A stretch of 64,000 nucleotides of DNA from the NCBI GenBank assembly GCA_045576735.1, contig JAZNGZ010000095.1, positions 62,001 through 126,000 on the forward strand. The letters are read 5' to 3'. Source of the DNA: RGIG4079 sp045576735 (GTDB lineage: Bacteria; Bacteroidota; Bacteroidia; Bacteroidales; Muribaculaceae). The notes beneath the pieces were generated by a model. That model had not been told where the DNA came from. It worked only from the letters and a program-made list of their open reading frames with translations, and did not search any database. This document shows positions 26,001 to 34,631 of this stretch, piece by piece; within the stretch, counting starts at the first letter, position 1, and each line of letters starts with the position of its first letter. A program made the position numbers and the translations under genes.

Positions 26001-28664
26001 GGAAGTGAAGAACAATGGACCTTCAAAGTGACCGACAAAAACGGTAACGGAACACATGCGGCCATGTTGATGAATATGTATTCGCTTGCTATAGAAAAAT
26101 TAAGATCTCATCATTTTAGTTTATACTTTAGCAATCCTTCGGTACATACCTATAATCTCAAGTCAACATCTTTTAATCCTTTATTTTACAACTTTGACAT
26201 CGATATAAATAACAATAGAAATTGCCTCGATATAAAATTACCTAAATACTACCTCTACGACCACTTTTTCGGTGAAAGATTTACTTTTTACCTTGCGCAT
26301 GATGGGGCAATCTCTATACCTGAAGAAGGTTATGCCAATCGAACTAAAAATATTACTCTAACAGCTGCTTCTAAAAAGCAATCACTTCATGCCGAGGTTG
26401 CAGTCGAAGACAATATTGAAATTATCGATATTCCTCTTCGCGAGAATGAAACTCCATTGGCATTCTTCTGTCCGATGCTCACTACCGACTCCACCGGTCA
26501 CCTTACATTCTCATTCACCGTTCCTAATGCCAATACTACATGGTTATTCAAAGCCATAGCTTATAACGACGACATGGTAGCAGCCAACTTCGCACGCGAA
26601 GTGTTGGCCAACAAACCTATAATGGTGCAGCCCAATATGCCTCGATTCTTACGCAATGGCGACAACGCCATAATTAAAGCCTCGGTGATGAATAATAGTG
26701 ATGAAGAATTGGCCATTAACACTGTTATCGAATTGTTTGACCCCACTACTAACAAAACGATAGCAACATGCAATCAGACGGATACTATCATGGCTCATCA
26801 ATCGGCATTGGCCGAAATTGAGATTGAAGTTCCTATCGACGCCACAATGATAGGCTACCGCATTAAATCATATTGCAATAATTTTGGAGATGGAGAACAA
26901 TCACTCATCCCCATATTGCCGGCATCATCACCGGTGATTGAAGCAACAACATTCTACATGGGTGTTGACCAAAAAAGCTACACTCAAACGTTGCCCGACA
27001 TGCCAGCCGACGCGCGTGTAACACTCGAATTTTGCGAAAACCCCACATGGTATGCCGTTACAGCATTGCCGGGCCTAAACCAAAATCAATCACGCACCTC
27101 AACATCGGCCGCCACTGCAATTTATTCAGCAGCTATAGCCGACGGCATAGTGCGTCAAAATCCTCAAATAGCAAACGCCATATATCAATGGCAACACTCC
27201 GATAAGAGCGACTCCACACTCGTGTCGATGCTTAGTCGCAACCAAGACCTCAAAAATATGCTTTTGAGTGCCACTCCTTGGGTGCAAAGTGCCGAGAACG
27301 ACACCGAGAGAATGGCTCGTCTATCACTTCTTTTCGACAAAAAAAGCAACAAAACCGCTATCGACAAAAACATTCACTTACTTGCCACATTACAACGCAC
27401 CGGTGGCGGTTGGGCATGGATTGCTGAATGTGACGAAGCTTCAACATGGAGCACCCTTTCAATTCTTGAAAAACTTGGACACCTCAAACGCCTCGGATTC
27501 CTCCCCGATGACAAAAAACTCAACTCAATGATTGAGAACGCAATAAATTACATTGATGCCGAATATGTGAAATATTATAAGAAATACCCCTATGGTGATT
27601 ATAGTAACTATGTGCTCATTCGCGACATGTTCCCCGAATATAAACAATCTTCAGCCGCTAAAAATGTAACAAATACCACTATTCAACAAATCGTGGGAAA
27701 CTGGATGCAATACTCGCTTGAGAAAAAGGCTACATCGGCAATGATACTCAACAATAACGGCTATAATTCTACTGCTCGCGAAATATTGAACTCAATAAAC
27801 GAATTTTCACAAACATCGCAAGCCAAAGGCATGTGGTGGCCCACTATCGAGAACAACAGTTGGTACAACAATATACTTTCGCACGCAAATATTTTGGACG
27901 CATATCACCAAATAACCCCAAACAACAAAGATATTGACAAAATGCGTCAATGGCTCATTATCAACAAAGAAGCCAACAATTGGGGTAACTCAGCAGCAAC
28001 AAGTTATGTAATATATACATTGCTCAACACCGGAACTCGTTGGACTCGACCATCGTTGGGCTGCGAAATATTACTCAATGAAGAAAACATCACCCCTACC
28101 CGTTTCGACAATATCACCGGATATGTCAAAACCGACATTTCTCCACTCGCTCCTTCGGGCAAGAAACTCACTATTGCCAAACATGGTGAATATCCTTCAT
28201 GGGGCGCAGTCTACAGCCAATTTAACACCGACATGACCGGCATTAAAGCTGTGGCAGGGAATGACATCTCTATCGAAAAACAATTCTTAAAAAAAGAGGG
28301 CGATGCATGGGTCGTAGCAACCGATTATAAGGTGGGTGACATAATCAGAGTGCAACTCACTATCAAAACAAAACGCGACATTGATTATGTTACGATTACC
28401 GATGAACGTGCCGCTTGTTTCGAACCTACCGAACAACTTCCTGAACCGATATTTGCCGAAGGTATATTCTTCTATCGCGAAAACCGCGATGAAGCCACTA
28501 ATATTTTCGTAACAAATCTACCTAAAGGCACATATCTACTCACTTATGATATGTATGTAAACAACGAGGGCGAATTTGCATCGGGTATCGCCACAATCCA
28601 AAGCCAATATGCGCCACAAATCACCGCCCATTCATCAGGAAATTACATTATCGTAAGCAAATAA
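23067..28664 (+). CDS. Alpha-2-macroglobulin-like protein lacking the thioester
   Basis: An 1865-residue exported protein with a signal peptide (1-24) and no lipobox. A helical N-terminal region of about 350 residues is followed by macroglobulin-like beta domains; the bait and MG region includes the conserved YHPGDIVEWSAVIYSS, LTGKYSITIKGEF and FTVPNANTTWLFKAIAY. A C-terminal helical toroid follows (about residues 1325-1640, GGGWAWIAECDEASTWSTLS) and then a receptor-binding-like end. In thioester members a CxEQ motif opens the toroid; here the equivalent stretch is LPGLNQNQSRT with Asn1338-Gln-Asn-Gln1341. Covalent trapping is therefore not expected. Family members act as periplasmic protease traps. 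The gene follows the ECF operon. Confidence 0.85.
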   Translation: MKTTIKSISFFFLFIFLGTFIGSANTPNPNFAYPKKKAQQAESNLNAALNNGDGKMVVKSLIEYAVAQDLINTDSIQSTITKIEHIADKEKDPCTNALINMLLMKIYSDIYNADSFNINQRGNVKRDTLNDISEWSRVEFTQKTSELYNKILANSDALKKAPLKDYKDFITYNNLTFIYFPTLYDFAVINIIDYLDNFLNKSTFRLSICDYEKLISTPIAYSNKEEERINTLFKDIISFHVNDSAPLIYWDLIRLNWIIENTPSDEWSNTTRNIVEAVELLYHKHEHSEYASHALIFLANNTYTHYYTNQKKEFYNLLNERLKRFPAFDQNCEIEHIINRISQKELSLTFDNYIAPNDELKIKLYNSNCNGTTIDIIRLPDDIKGQNRYSFKKNEQPCIYQTIELSNDSIVPFSLNDTITVKISQPGYYTVVAYCNEQGPNLNNLNIIHCSELSALASNYNITDNRIWVINPKTGEPINNATIDIYSNFNSSKSNNTPDFSIKSSREGLIKHELKPNIAYDLFISKGNDHFGNNIHLYTYGNNIDTTWVDDGTCFTSLPLYHPGDIVEWSAVIYSSKDENNKRFAKNKKYIISFRDANYMEIDTAMVISDNYGRVNGKFTIPIDRLTGKYSITIKGEFNRNVAYRSFSVSDYKLPTYSAKITNITKDDAGNYTIVGEVRSFSDFAIADASVDLDLNRSPYNFYYRGLFSSIYTAKTKTDIEGKFSFVVSPQDYSKDAGSKSIFDAQIKVTSQNGESHETSKYFTNGNPYYILADINDKPIEVSKNIALDVELLDVSSKQTNGTIFYSITDKNKQVVKSGSFASTSATVDWSDIPSGKYGISLHSTSPTATDTLTQSLWLYRTSDPLPPCDNGLWLQHDKYTITKDNSVEIVYGSTFDSGEILYILYDNDKIHHTRWIKARKGIHRTRVLFPVGLNKANIKLYAVNNYVHSEVGASVTRASAEKELKISAESFRNKIIPGSEEQWTFKVTDKNGNGTHAAMLMNMYSLAIEKLRSHHFSLYFSNPSVHTYNLKSTSFNPLFYNFDIDINNNRNCLDIKLPKYYLYDHFFGERFTFYLAHDGAISIPEEGYANRTKNITLTAASKKQSLHAEVAVEDNIEIIDIPLRENETPLAFFCPMLTTDSTGHLTFSFTVPNANTTWLFKAIAYNDDMVAANFAREVLANKPIMVQPNMPRFLRNGDNAIIKASVMNNSDEELAINTVIELFDPTTNKTIATCNQTDTIMAHQSALAEIEIEVPIDATMIGYRIKSYCNNFGDGEQSLIPILPASSPVIEATTFYMGVDQKSYTQTLPDMPADARVTLEFCENPTWYAVTALPGLNQNQSRTSTSAATAIYSAAIADGIVRQNPQIANAIYQWQHSDKSDSTLVSMLSRNQDLKNMLLSATPWVQSAENDTERMARLSLLFDKKSNKTAIDKNIHLLATLQRTGGGWAWIAECDEASTWSTLSILEKLGHLKRLGFLPDDKKLNSMIENAINYIDAEYVKYYKKYPYGDYSNYVLIRDMFPEYKQSSAAKNVTNTTIQQIVGNWMQYSLEKKATSAMILNNNGYNSTAREILNSINEFSQTSQAKGMWWPTIENNSWYNNILSHANILDAYHQITPNNKDIDKMRQWLIINKEANNWGNSAATSYVIYTLLNTGTRWTRPSLGCEILLNEENITPTRFDNITGYVKTDISPLAPSGKKLTIAKHGEYPSWGAVYSQFNTDMTGIKAVAGNDISIEKQFLKKEGDAWVVATDYKVGDIIRVQLTIKTKRDIDYVTITDERAACFEPTEQLPEPIFAEGIFFYRENRDEATNIFVTNLPKGTYLLTYDMYVNNEGEFASGIATIQSQYAPQITAHSSGNYIIVSK

Positions 28665-28681
28665 AATGCCCATAAAAATAT

Positions 28682-28722
28682 GGTAGGGGAATATTGCATA
28701 AATATACAATATTCCCCCTACC
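28682..28722 (+). terminator. Hairpin terminator after the A2M gene
   Basis: GGTAGGGGAATATTG (28682-28696) pairs with CAATATTCCCCCTACC (28707-28722), with one bulged C, across a 10-base loop. It lies 18 bases after the stop codon. The downstream tract is only moderately T-rich. Confidence 0.65.
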
Positions 28723-28897
28723 CTATTATAAATATTCATCCTCAATTATATTCTTTAACACTTCATTTTATGCATTAAATAGGAGTTTGCCGCAAGTCGC
28801 GTTAATTTATTTAACATATTACACTCTTTTATCTATATAAATATTCCACCTTTGTGTTAATGATTAATAACATTATTTCAGTTTTTTCATTTTTTAT

Positions 28898-28905
28898 TAT
28901 ATTTG
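28898..28905 (+). promoter_or_regulatory. -7 box for the tandem glycosidase genes
   Basis: TATATTTG matches TAnnTTTG. The upstream element at the expected distance is only TTTC (28876-28879). A start near 28912 would give a leader of about 80 bases before the ATG at 28995. Confidence 0.45.
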
Positions 28906-28994
28906 CATATTAATATACTCATAGTGTTTATGCACGAATGAGCATATTTTTGCATTTTAATTAACATAAAACTATATCTAACTAAATATATACC

Positions 28995-31900
28995 ATGCAA
29001 AAATTTGCAATTAGACTAATTCTATTCCTCTCTATACTCTTTTTTGCCGCCCAAAATTCAATCGCCGACACCTACCCTAAACGCGAATTTCGCGGAGTAT
29101 GGTTCACCACTGTTTGGGGCAATGATTGGCCTTCAAATCCCGGCACTTCAAATCAAAGCACACAAAAAGCAGAACTTCTTAAATACATCGATGCACTTGA
29201 GGACCTCAACATAAGTACAATCTGTTTTCAAGTACGAGGCATGAGTGATGCTATGTATCAATCATCAACCCTCCCCGATGGATTACAAATTCCATGGTCA
29301 CAATATCTTTCAGGAACAAACAACCGCGGAGTGAGTCCCGGTTGGGACCCATTGGCATATGTGGTTCAAGAATGCCACAACCGAGGAATTGAAGTTTATG
29401 CATGGATTAACCCTTTTCGATGGGCCAATGGGGCGACAGAATGGACTACTACATATGACAAAGCAATTAAAAACAAGGGGTGGTTAATGAGCAATGGCAC
29501 TACTACAGTATTAAACCCCGGCATCCCTGAGGTTCGCCAACATATCACCTACATATGCAAGGACATAATATCTCGATATGGTATTGAAGGCATCATCTTT
29601 GATGACTACTTTTATCCCAATGGAGGCACTCCCGAAACATCAGAAGCCCCCGACTACACTCATTGGATAAATAGTGGCACCTCATTATCCATTGGAGATT
29701 GGCGTCGTCAAAATGTAGACTTAACAATTGAAAGTATTTACAACATGATTCAAGAGACTCGCCCTGAAGTACGTTTAGTTGCAGGTCCGTCTCCTCTTGC
29801 CGGTGCATCGGCTTCAAAATATGGTTTAACATTATGGCCCAATGGATATGACAACCAATATAACACCCTTTATTCCGACCCTCTTTCTTGGATGGATAAA
29901 AGAATTGTCGACATGATGGCAACACAAATATATTGGCACCGTGACCATAAATTAGCTCCATATAACACAATTACCGATTGGTGGTATAGCCTTGCCAAAC
30001 ATTTCGACCTTCACAATTGTGTGAGTATGAATGTTTACGACTTTGAAACAACAATGAATAACCAGACCGATTTGGGTAAAACGACGGCACACTACGATGA
30101 ACATGTTGCCAACATTTTAGCTTCGCGTGAATACGCCGCAAAATATGGAGTAAAATCAACAGGGGTAAATTTCTATGACACTCGCCACCTTGTTAGCGTC
30201 AAATCGGGTTACGATTATCAAGAACATGGCCAATATCTTCGCGACAATTGCTTTCAACGCAAATCTATAACCCCCGAAATACACTGGAAAAACACTCCCA
30301 TTTATAACGCAGTAACCAATCTCGCATATAGCAGTGGCACTCTTTCATGGACAGCCGCTCCTATTCCAACAGGAGCCCACTCTCTCACAACTATCCGTTA
30401 TACTGTATACGCAATCCCTAATTCAGTTAGTTACGAAGCGGCCTCTACCGACGATGGGTTTTCAGTAGAATATCTTCAAGGAATAACCTATTCGCCTAAT
30501 TACACCCTTTCAAGCGACAAGCGAAGTGGATATTGGTATGCAGTGTGCGTATTTGACGGATTTGGCAACGAGCATGCTCCTGCGATTTACAACTACACCG
30601 GAGGTACTTCGGCAAAAACCACACTCACAAGTCCGAGCAATGGCAGTAGCGCAAATTGGGATCAAACATTCTCATGGAACGTAATACCCGGAGCCACTTA
30701 TTACTTACAAATTTCAACGTTCGAAAACTTTTCAAATATTCTCATTGACCAACCTAATCTCTCAACAAACTCTGTAACTATCAACCTTGAAAATCTAGTA
30801 GAAGGAGAAACATACTATTGGAAAGTGACCACACAAGAAAGTGGGAAGACCGCCACTGATAGTGAAATATTTTCTTTCAGCGTTACGACTCTAACCTACT
30901 CCCCTCTTGCCCAATTAGAATCTCCTCAAAATAACGCCACTCTCTCAAGTTCTACGACATTCTCATGGAGCAACGACGATGAACATGTAACATCTTTTAC
31001 ATTCCAAATAGCCTCTGATGCATCTTTTTCAAACATAATCAACTCTCAGGATATTGACAAAGCATCGGACGGACCAACATCAACAACCATCGACATAAAA
31101 GGAATGTATGCCGGCACATACTATTGGAGGGTAATCTCAAAAGGACGAATTTATATTGACACCCCATCGGAATATCGCACATTTATTGTGGCCTCTCTTC
31201 CAAGCATTGAGTTCTCGCTCATTTCCCCCGACAACAATGCTCAAATTGAAAACACCCAAACATTTGAATGGGATGCTATTGATGGAGCATCATATTTATT
31301 TGAGATAGCGACAACCGAAGACTTTAGAAATGTAATAAAAACTGAAAACCTCTCATCAAACAATTACGAACTAGCGGTAGACGAATTAATATTTAGTCCA
31401 ACATATTTCTGGAGAGTTACCGCATTTAAAGACGGATATAAAAATACCACATCAGCAATTCGCACATTTGCAAAGTCTTTAGATTACAATCCGGCTGGAA
31501 ATCTTTCAATTACCCCCATTTGGAATCATAGCATCAACTCTGAAGGTCTTCCTGAAGACCTTTCTGGAGATAACATGCGATCAATGACTGCTCACAATGG
31601 GAAAATATACGTAGCGAAACGAACAAGTACGAATGAACTTCAACTTTTAGAATTTAGTGCCAACACCGGAGTTCTTGTTAATACCATTACCCTTACCGGA
31701 GATTGTACTAGCCATTCATCATATGGAGCAAATGGGATTTTTGTTGATGATGCAAACAATTTATGCATTACTAGTATAGGTATGTCTGCAGGCACCCCAC
31801 TAACAGTATGCACAATCGATCCCGATACCTATGAAACAAAAAATGTATTCTCCTACGGAGAGGCAGGTTTACGTATTGACTACGCTAATGCATTGGGTGA

Positions 31901-34607
31901 TGTTACAAAAACAGGTGGACAAATATGGGCTGCAGCTTCCAGTTCAGGAAGTGCAAAAAACAACTACGTTTATCGTTGGACTCGCCAAAGTGATGGCACT
32001 TGGAAGACAGAATACACTATTATAAATACGTTCAATCCTACATCTGCAACAGGTGTAGGTAGTGCTCCTTGGGTTATGCCCCTTCCTAATGACAAATTCA
32101 TTGTGGATGGCTCGTCAAACTTCCCTACCCTATACACATTTAATGTCAATGACAATGCAACTTATGTGAGTGGGTTTGCTGATGACTCCGATTGTGCGCC
32201 AATTAACTTCGAAGGAGCAGGCATGGCTCAAATCACCATCGGACAAACTCCCCTATTCATATATAGCAATGAAACTTCAGCCGCTAATGGTTATAGTTTT
32301 AATATTGTCCACAATCCTTCATCTTTCGATTTCTCTAAGATGGAAAAATATTGGACTATCCCAAAAGAAAAATTAGGGGATTATTACCACCCATATGTAT
32401 TAAATTCTATTGCTACAATTGACAATAATGATGGCAGTGTGACGGTATTTGTTTATGCTCCTAAAAATGGGCTTGCGGCTTATCGCATTTCATTGCCTAA
32501 GATTCCTATCACGCTCAACTCGCCTATAGATAACATCCAAACCGAAGATGGATTTGACTTTATGTGGACAGGGATTGATGGGGCATCATATACTATTGAG
32601 TTGTCAGCAACACCAACATTTGACGAAATTACTTATAGTGCTACCACTAATAATAATATATATAGTTCAAACAACATTTCTTCTTTACCCAACTCTACTA
32701 CATATTATTGGCGAGTTATAGGTACACATGACAGTTATGCTCCTACTACCTCGGCAGTAGAATCGTTCATAACTCCTGCAAAGCCTTCGATATGTAAGCC
32801 TGTGCATTACCTACCCAACGACAAGGAATCGCTCAATAGTGACATCGTATTTGTTGCGATAAAGGCCTATTTGGTTAATGTAAACACCACAAAGCTTGAA
32901 CTTGCCGATAATTCTATTTTGGAAATCTCTACCGACAAAGATTTCACCAATATCATCTACACCAACAATCAATGGGTTGATGTGAGTGTTAATGGCACGG
33001 AATATGAATGTATCCAACATACACTCCCCATTTCATATTTCACTAATGGTACATATTATTGGCGCATACATGCTCAAGAAGAAGGATATGACGATGTTTA
33101 TTCTGAGCCTTACTCATTCGTTGTAACCGGACAAAGCGACATCCCCGACAACGAGGAAAACTATACTATTGAGCGCGAAGACAATGCTGATTATCCTTCT
33201 ATAACCGAGGTTTTAAGTAGCGGTAAAAACATATGGCAACTCACCAATCTATGGATTCGCAATAGCGAAAAAAATCATATTGATAGATGGGGTAGTTATA
33301 GCACAGACTATCGCGGTTTCTGCACTCGCCATGACCATAACGGCGACCAAGATGGGAAAGGCCTCATTTGGATTGCTCGACACACCGATAGCAAAGGATA
33401 TTTAGAAAAATATGATGCAAGTACTGGCGAATATTTAGGTATTCTTGAATTATCGGGCACTTATGAAAAAAGCACATTCCCTTGTAACGATGTATTCGTT
33501 GACGATGGAGGTAATTTATGCATTATGAACCTTAAAAATTCAACAACAACTAAAGATGACGATTTAGAAATAGTTGTTGTTGACCCCAAAACGGGAGCAG
33601 TTCAAGATTCTCCTCGTTTTAGGGTTTCATTGGCAGGGGTTCGCATTGACCATGCTAATATAGTTGGAGATATAACATCTGGCGAAGCATATATATTTGG
33701 CGCAACATCTAACGAAAATGCAAATGTTTATCGTTGGAAACTTGATAATGGAGTTTTAATAAATGCAACGCCTACTACTAACAAAATTGCAACTTTCTAT
33801 CCATCAAAAACTTCTGGAACTACCGTAAAAATGCTTGGAACTGCTGCTCGAATATATCCTATTAACAAAGATTATTTCTATGTTGATGGGGCTGGCACAT
33901 CTTTCACATTATATAAATTCAACGAAGGAGGCTCTAATGCCACCTTAACAAGTTCCTTTGAAGCATATGCCCCAAATAATGATATTAATCCCATTTCAAA
34001 TCATGGAAATGGAGGCACATTCTTCTTTCACGATGGAATACCTTTCATTATATACAATCACTCATCTTTTTCGTCAAATAGTCCAACTTCATCTGATATT
34101 AATTACAAGTATAATCTTGCTAAAGTCGTATCTCATACCAGTTGGGAAACAATAACTAAATATTGGAGAATACCCAACGACAACATCGGCACATTAGACC
34201 ATACAAGTGACGACTTCGGTATGCTTGTCGATTATTTACAATATGATGCATTGACAGGGTTACCTAAAGGAGATATCGCGACATATTTAAATGGAGATAG
34301 TTTTGACCGCACAAACATATATATTTATGTACCGGGCAACGGTATGGCGGCCTACTCACTCTCTCGCCACATTGACATTTTCACTGGAGCAGAAGGTCTC
34401 AACAGTGAAAATATAAACATTAATATAAATGCTCAAAAGATAACATTTGGTTGCGATGTAGATAATGCTCAACTATATACTCTATCGGGAATGTTGCTCA
34501 ACTCCGTTGAAAATGCATCTTCAATAGAAAAGCCAATAAACAAAGGTGTATATATTCTTAACATTACAATCAATGGCAATACAACAATACATAAGATAAT
34601 AATATAA
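28995..34607 (+). CDS. Giant GHL10/DigH-type glycosidase with repeat modules and sorting tail
   Basis: An 1870-residue secreted protein. The signal peptide covers residues 1-24. The GHL10 (DUF187) TIM-barrel domain spans about 30-420, with FRGVWFTTVWGNDWP, CFQVRGMSDAMY, the acidic pair Asp203-Asp204 in IIFDDYFYP, and ATQIYWH. Several Ig/FN3-like modules follow, marked by the recurring ending TYYWRV. An unnamed domain of about 350 residues occurs twice (about 828-1167 and 1388-1793), with more FN3-like modules between. Residues about 1797-1870 end like a type A sorting domain (LYTLSGMLL, INKGVYILNITI). The E. coli relative DigH cleaves peptide-free peptidoglycan glycan; the substrate here is unknown. 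A 24-base gap separates it from its paralog. Confidence 0.82.
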   Translation: MQKFAIRLILFLSILFFAAQNSIADTYPKREFRGVWFTTVWGNDWPSNPGTSNQSTQKAELLKYIDALEDLNISTICFQVRGMSDAMYQSSTLPDGLQIPWSQYLSGTNNRGVSPGWDPLAYVVQECHNRGIEVYAWINPFRWANGATEWTTTYDKAIKNKGWLMSNGTTTVLNPGIPEVRQHITYICKDIISRYGIEGIIFDDYFYPNGGTPETSEAPDYTHWINSGTSLSIGDWRRQNVDLTIESIYNMIQETRPEVRLVAGPSPLAGASASKYGLTLWPNGYDNQYNTLYSDPLSWMDKRIVDMMATQIYWHRDHKLAPYNTITDWWYSLAKHFDLHNCVSMNVYDFETTMNNQTDLGKTTAHYDEHVANILASREYAAKYGVKSTGVNFYDTRHLVSVKSGYDYQEHGQYLRDNCFQRKSITPEIHWKNTPIYNAVTNLAYSSGTLSWTAAPIPTGAHSLTTIRYTVYAIPNSVSYEAASTDDGFSVEYLQGITYSPNYTLSSDKRSGYWYAVCVFDGFGNEHAPAIYNYTGGTSAKTTLTSPSNGSSANWDQTFSWNVIPGATYYLQISTFENFSNILIDQPNLSTNSVTINLENLVEGETYYWKVTTQESGKTATDSEIFSFSVTTLTYSPLAQLESPQNNATLSSSTTFSWSNDDEHVTSFTFQIASDASFSNIINSQDIDKASDGPTSTTIDIKGMYAGTYYWRVISKGRIYIDTPSEYRTFIVASLPSIEFSLISPDNNAQIENTQTFEWDAIDGASYLFEIATTEDFRNVIKTENLSSNNYELAVDELIFSPTYFWRVTAFKDGYKNTTSAIRTFAKSLDYNPAGNLSITPIWNHSINSEGLPEDLSGDNMRSMTAHNGKIYVAKRTSTNELQLLEFSANTGVLVNTITLTGDCTSHSSYGANGIFVDDANNLCITSIGMSAGTPLTVCTIDPDTYETKNVFSYGEAGLRIDYANALGDVTKTGGQIWAAASSSGSAKNNYVYRWTRQSDGTWKTEYTIINTFNPTSATGVGSAPWVMPLPNDKFIVDGSSNFPTLYTFNVNDNATYVSGFADDSDCAPINFEGAGMAQITIGQTPLFIYSNETSAANGYSFNIVHNPSSFDFSKMEKYWTIPKEKLGDYYHPYVLNSIATIDNNDGSVTVFVYAPKNGLAAYRISLPKIPITLNSPIDNIQTEDGFDFMWTGIDGASYTIELSATPTFDEITYSATTNNNIYSSNNISSLPNSTTYYWRVIGTHDSYAPTTSAVESFITPAKPSICKPVHYLPNDKESLNSDIVFVAIKAYLVNVNTTKLELADNSILEISTDKDFTNIIYTNNQWVDVSVNGTEYECIQHTLPISYFTNGTYYWRIHAQEEGYDDVYSEPYSFVVTGQSDIPDNEENYTIEREDNADYPSITEVLSSGKNIWQLTNLWIRNSEKNHIDRWGSYSTDYRGFCTRHDHNGDQDGKGLIWIARHTDSKGYLEKYDASTGEYLGILELSGTYEKSTFPCNDVFVDDGGNLCIMNLKNSTTTKDDDLEIVVVDPKTGAVQDSPRFRVSLAGVRIDHANIVGDITSGEAYIFGATSNENANVYRWKLDNGVLINATPTTNKIATFYPSKTSGTTVKMLGTAARIYPINKDYFYVDGAGTSFTLYKFNEGGSNATLTSSFEAYAPNNDINPISNHGNGGTFFFHDGIPFIIYNHSSFSSNSPTSSDINYKYNLAKVVSHTSWETITKYWRIPNDNIGTLDHTSDDFGMLVDYLQYDALTGLPKGDIATYLNGDSFDRTNIYIYVPGNGMAAYSLSRHIDIFTGAEGLNSENINININAQKITFGCDVDNAQLYTLSGMLLNSVENASSIEKPINKGVYILNITINGNTTIHKIII

Positions 34608-34631
34608 ACAATTTAAATAATAATACTTTTC

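Larger units (their letters stand above)
28665..28994. other. Intergenic region between the A2M and glycosidase genes
   Basis: About 330 bases without a gene. It contains a strong hairpin at 28682-28722 and a -7 promoter box at 28898-28905. The rest is AT-rich with nothing recognised. Confidence 0.6.
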
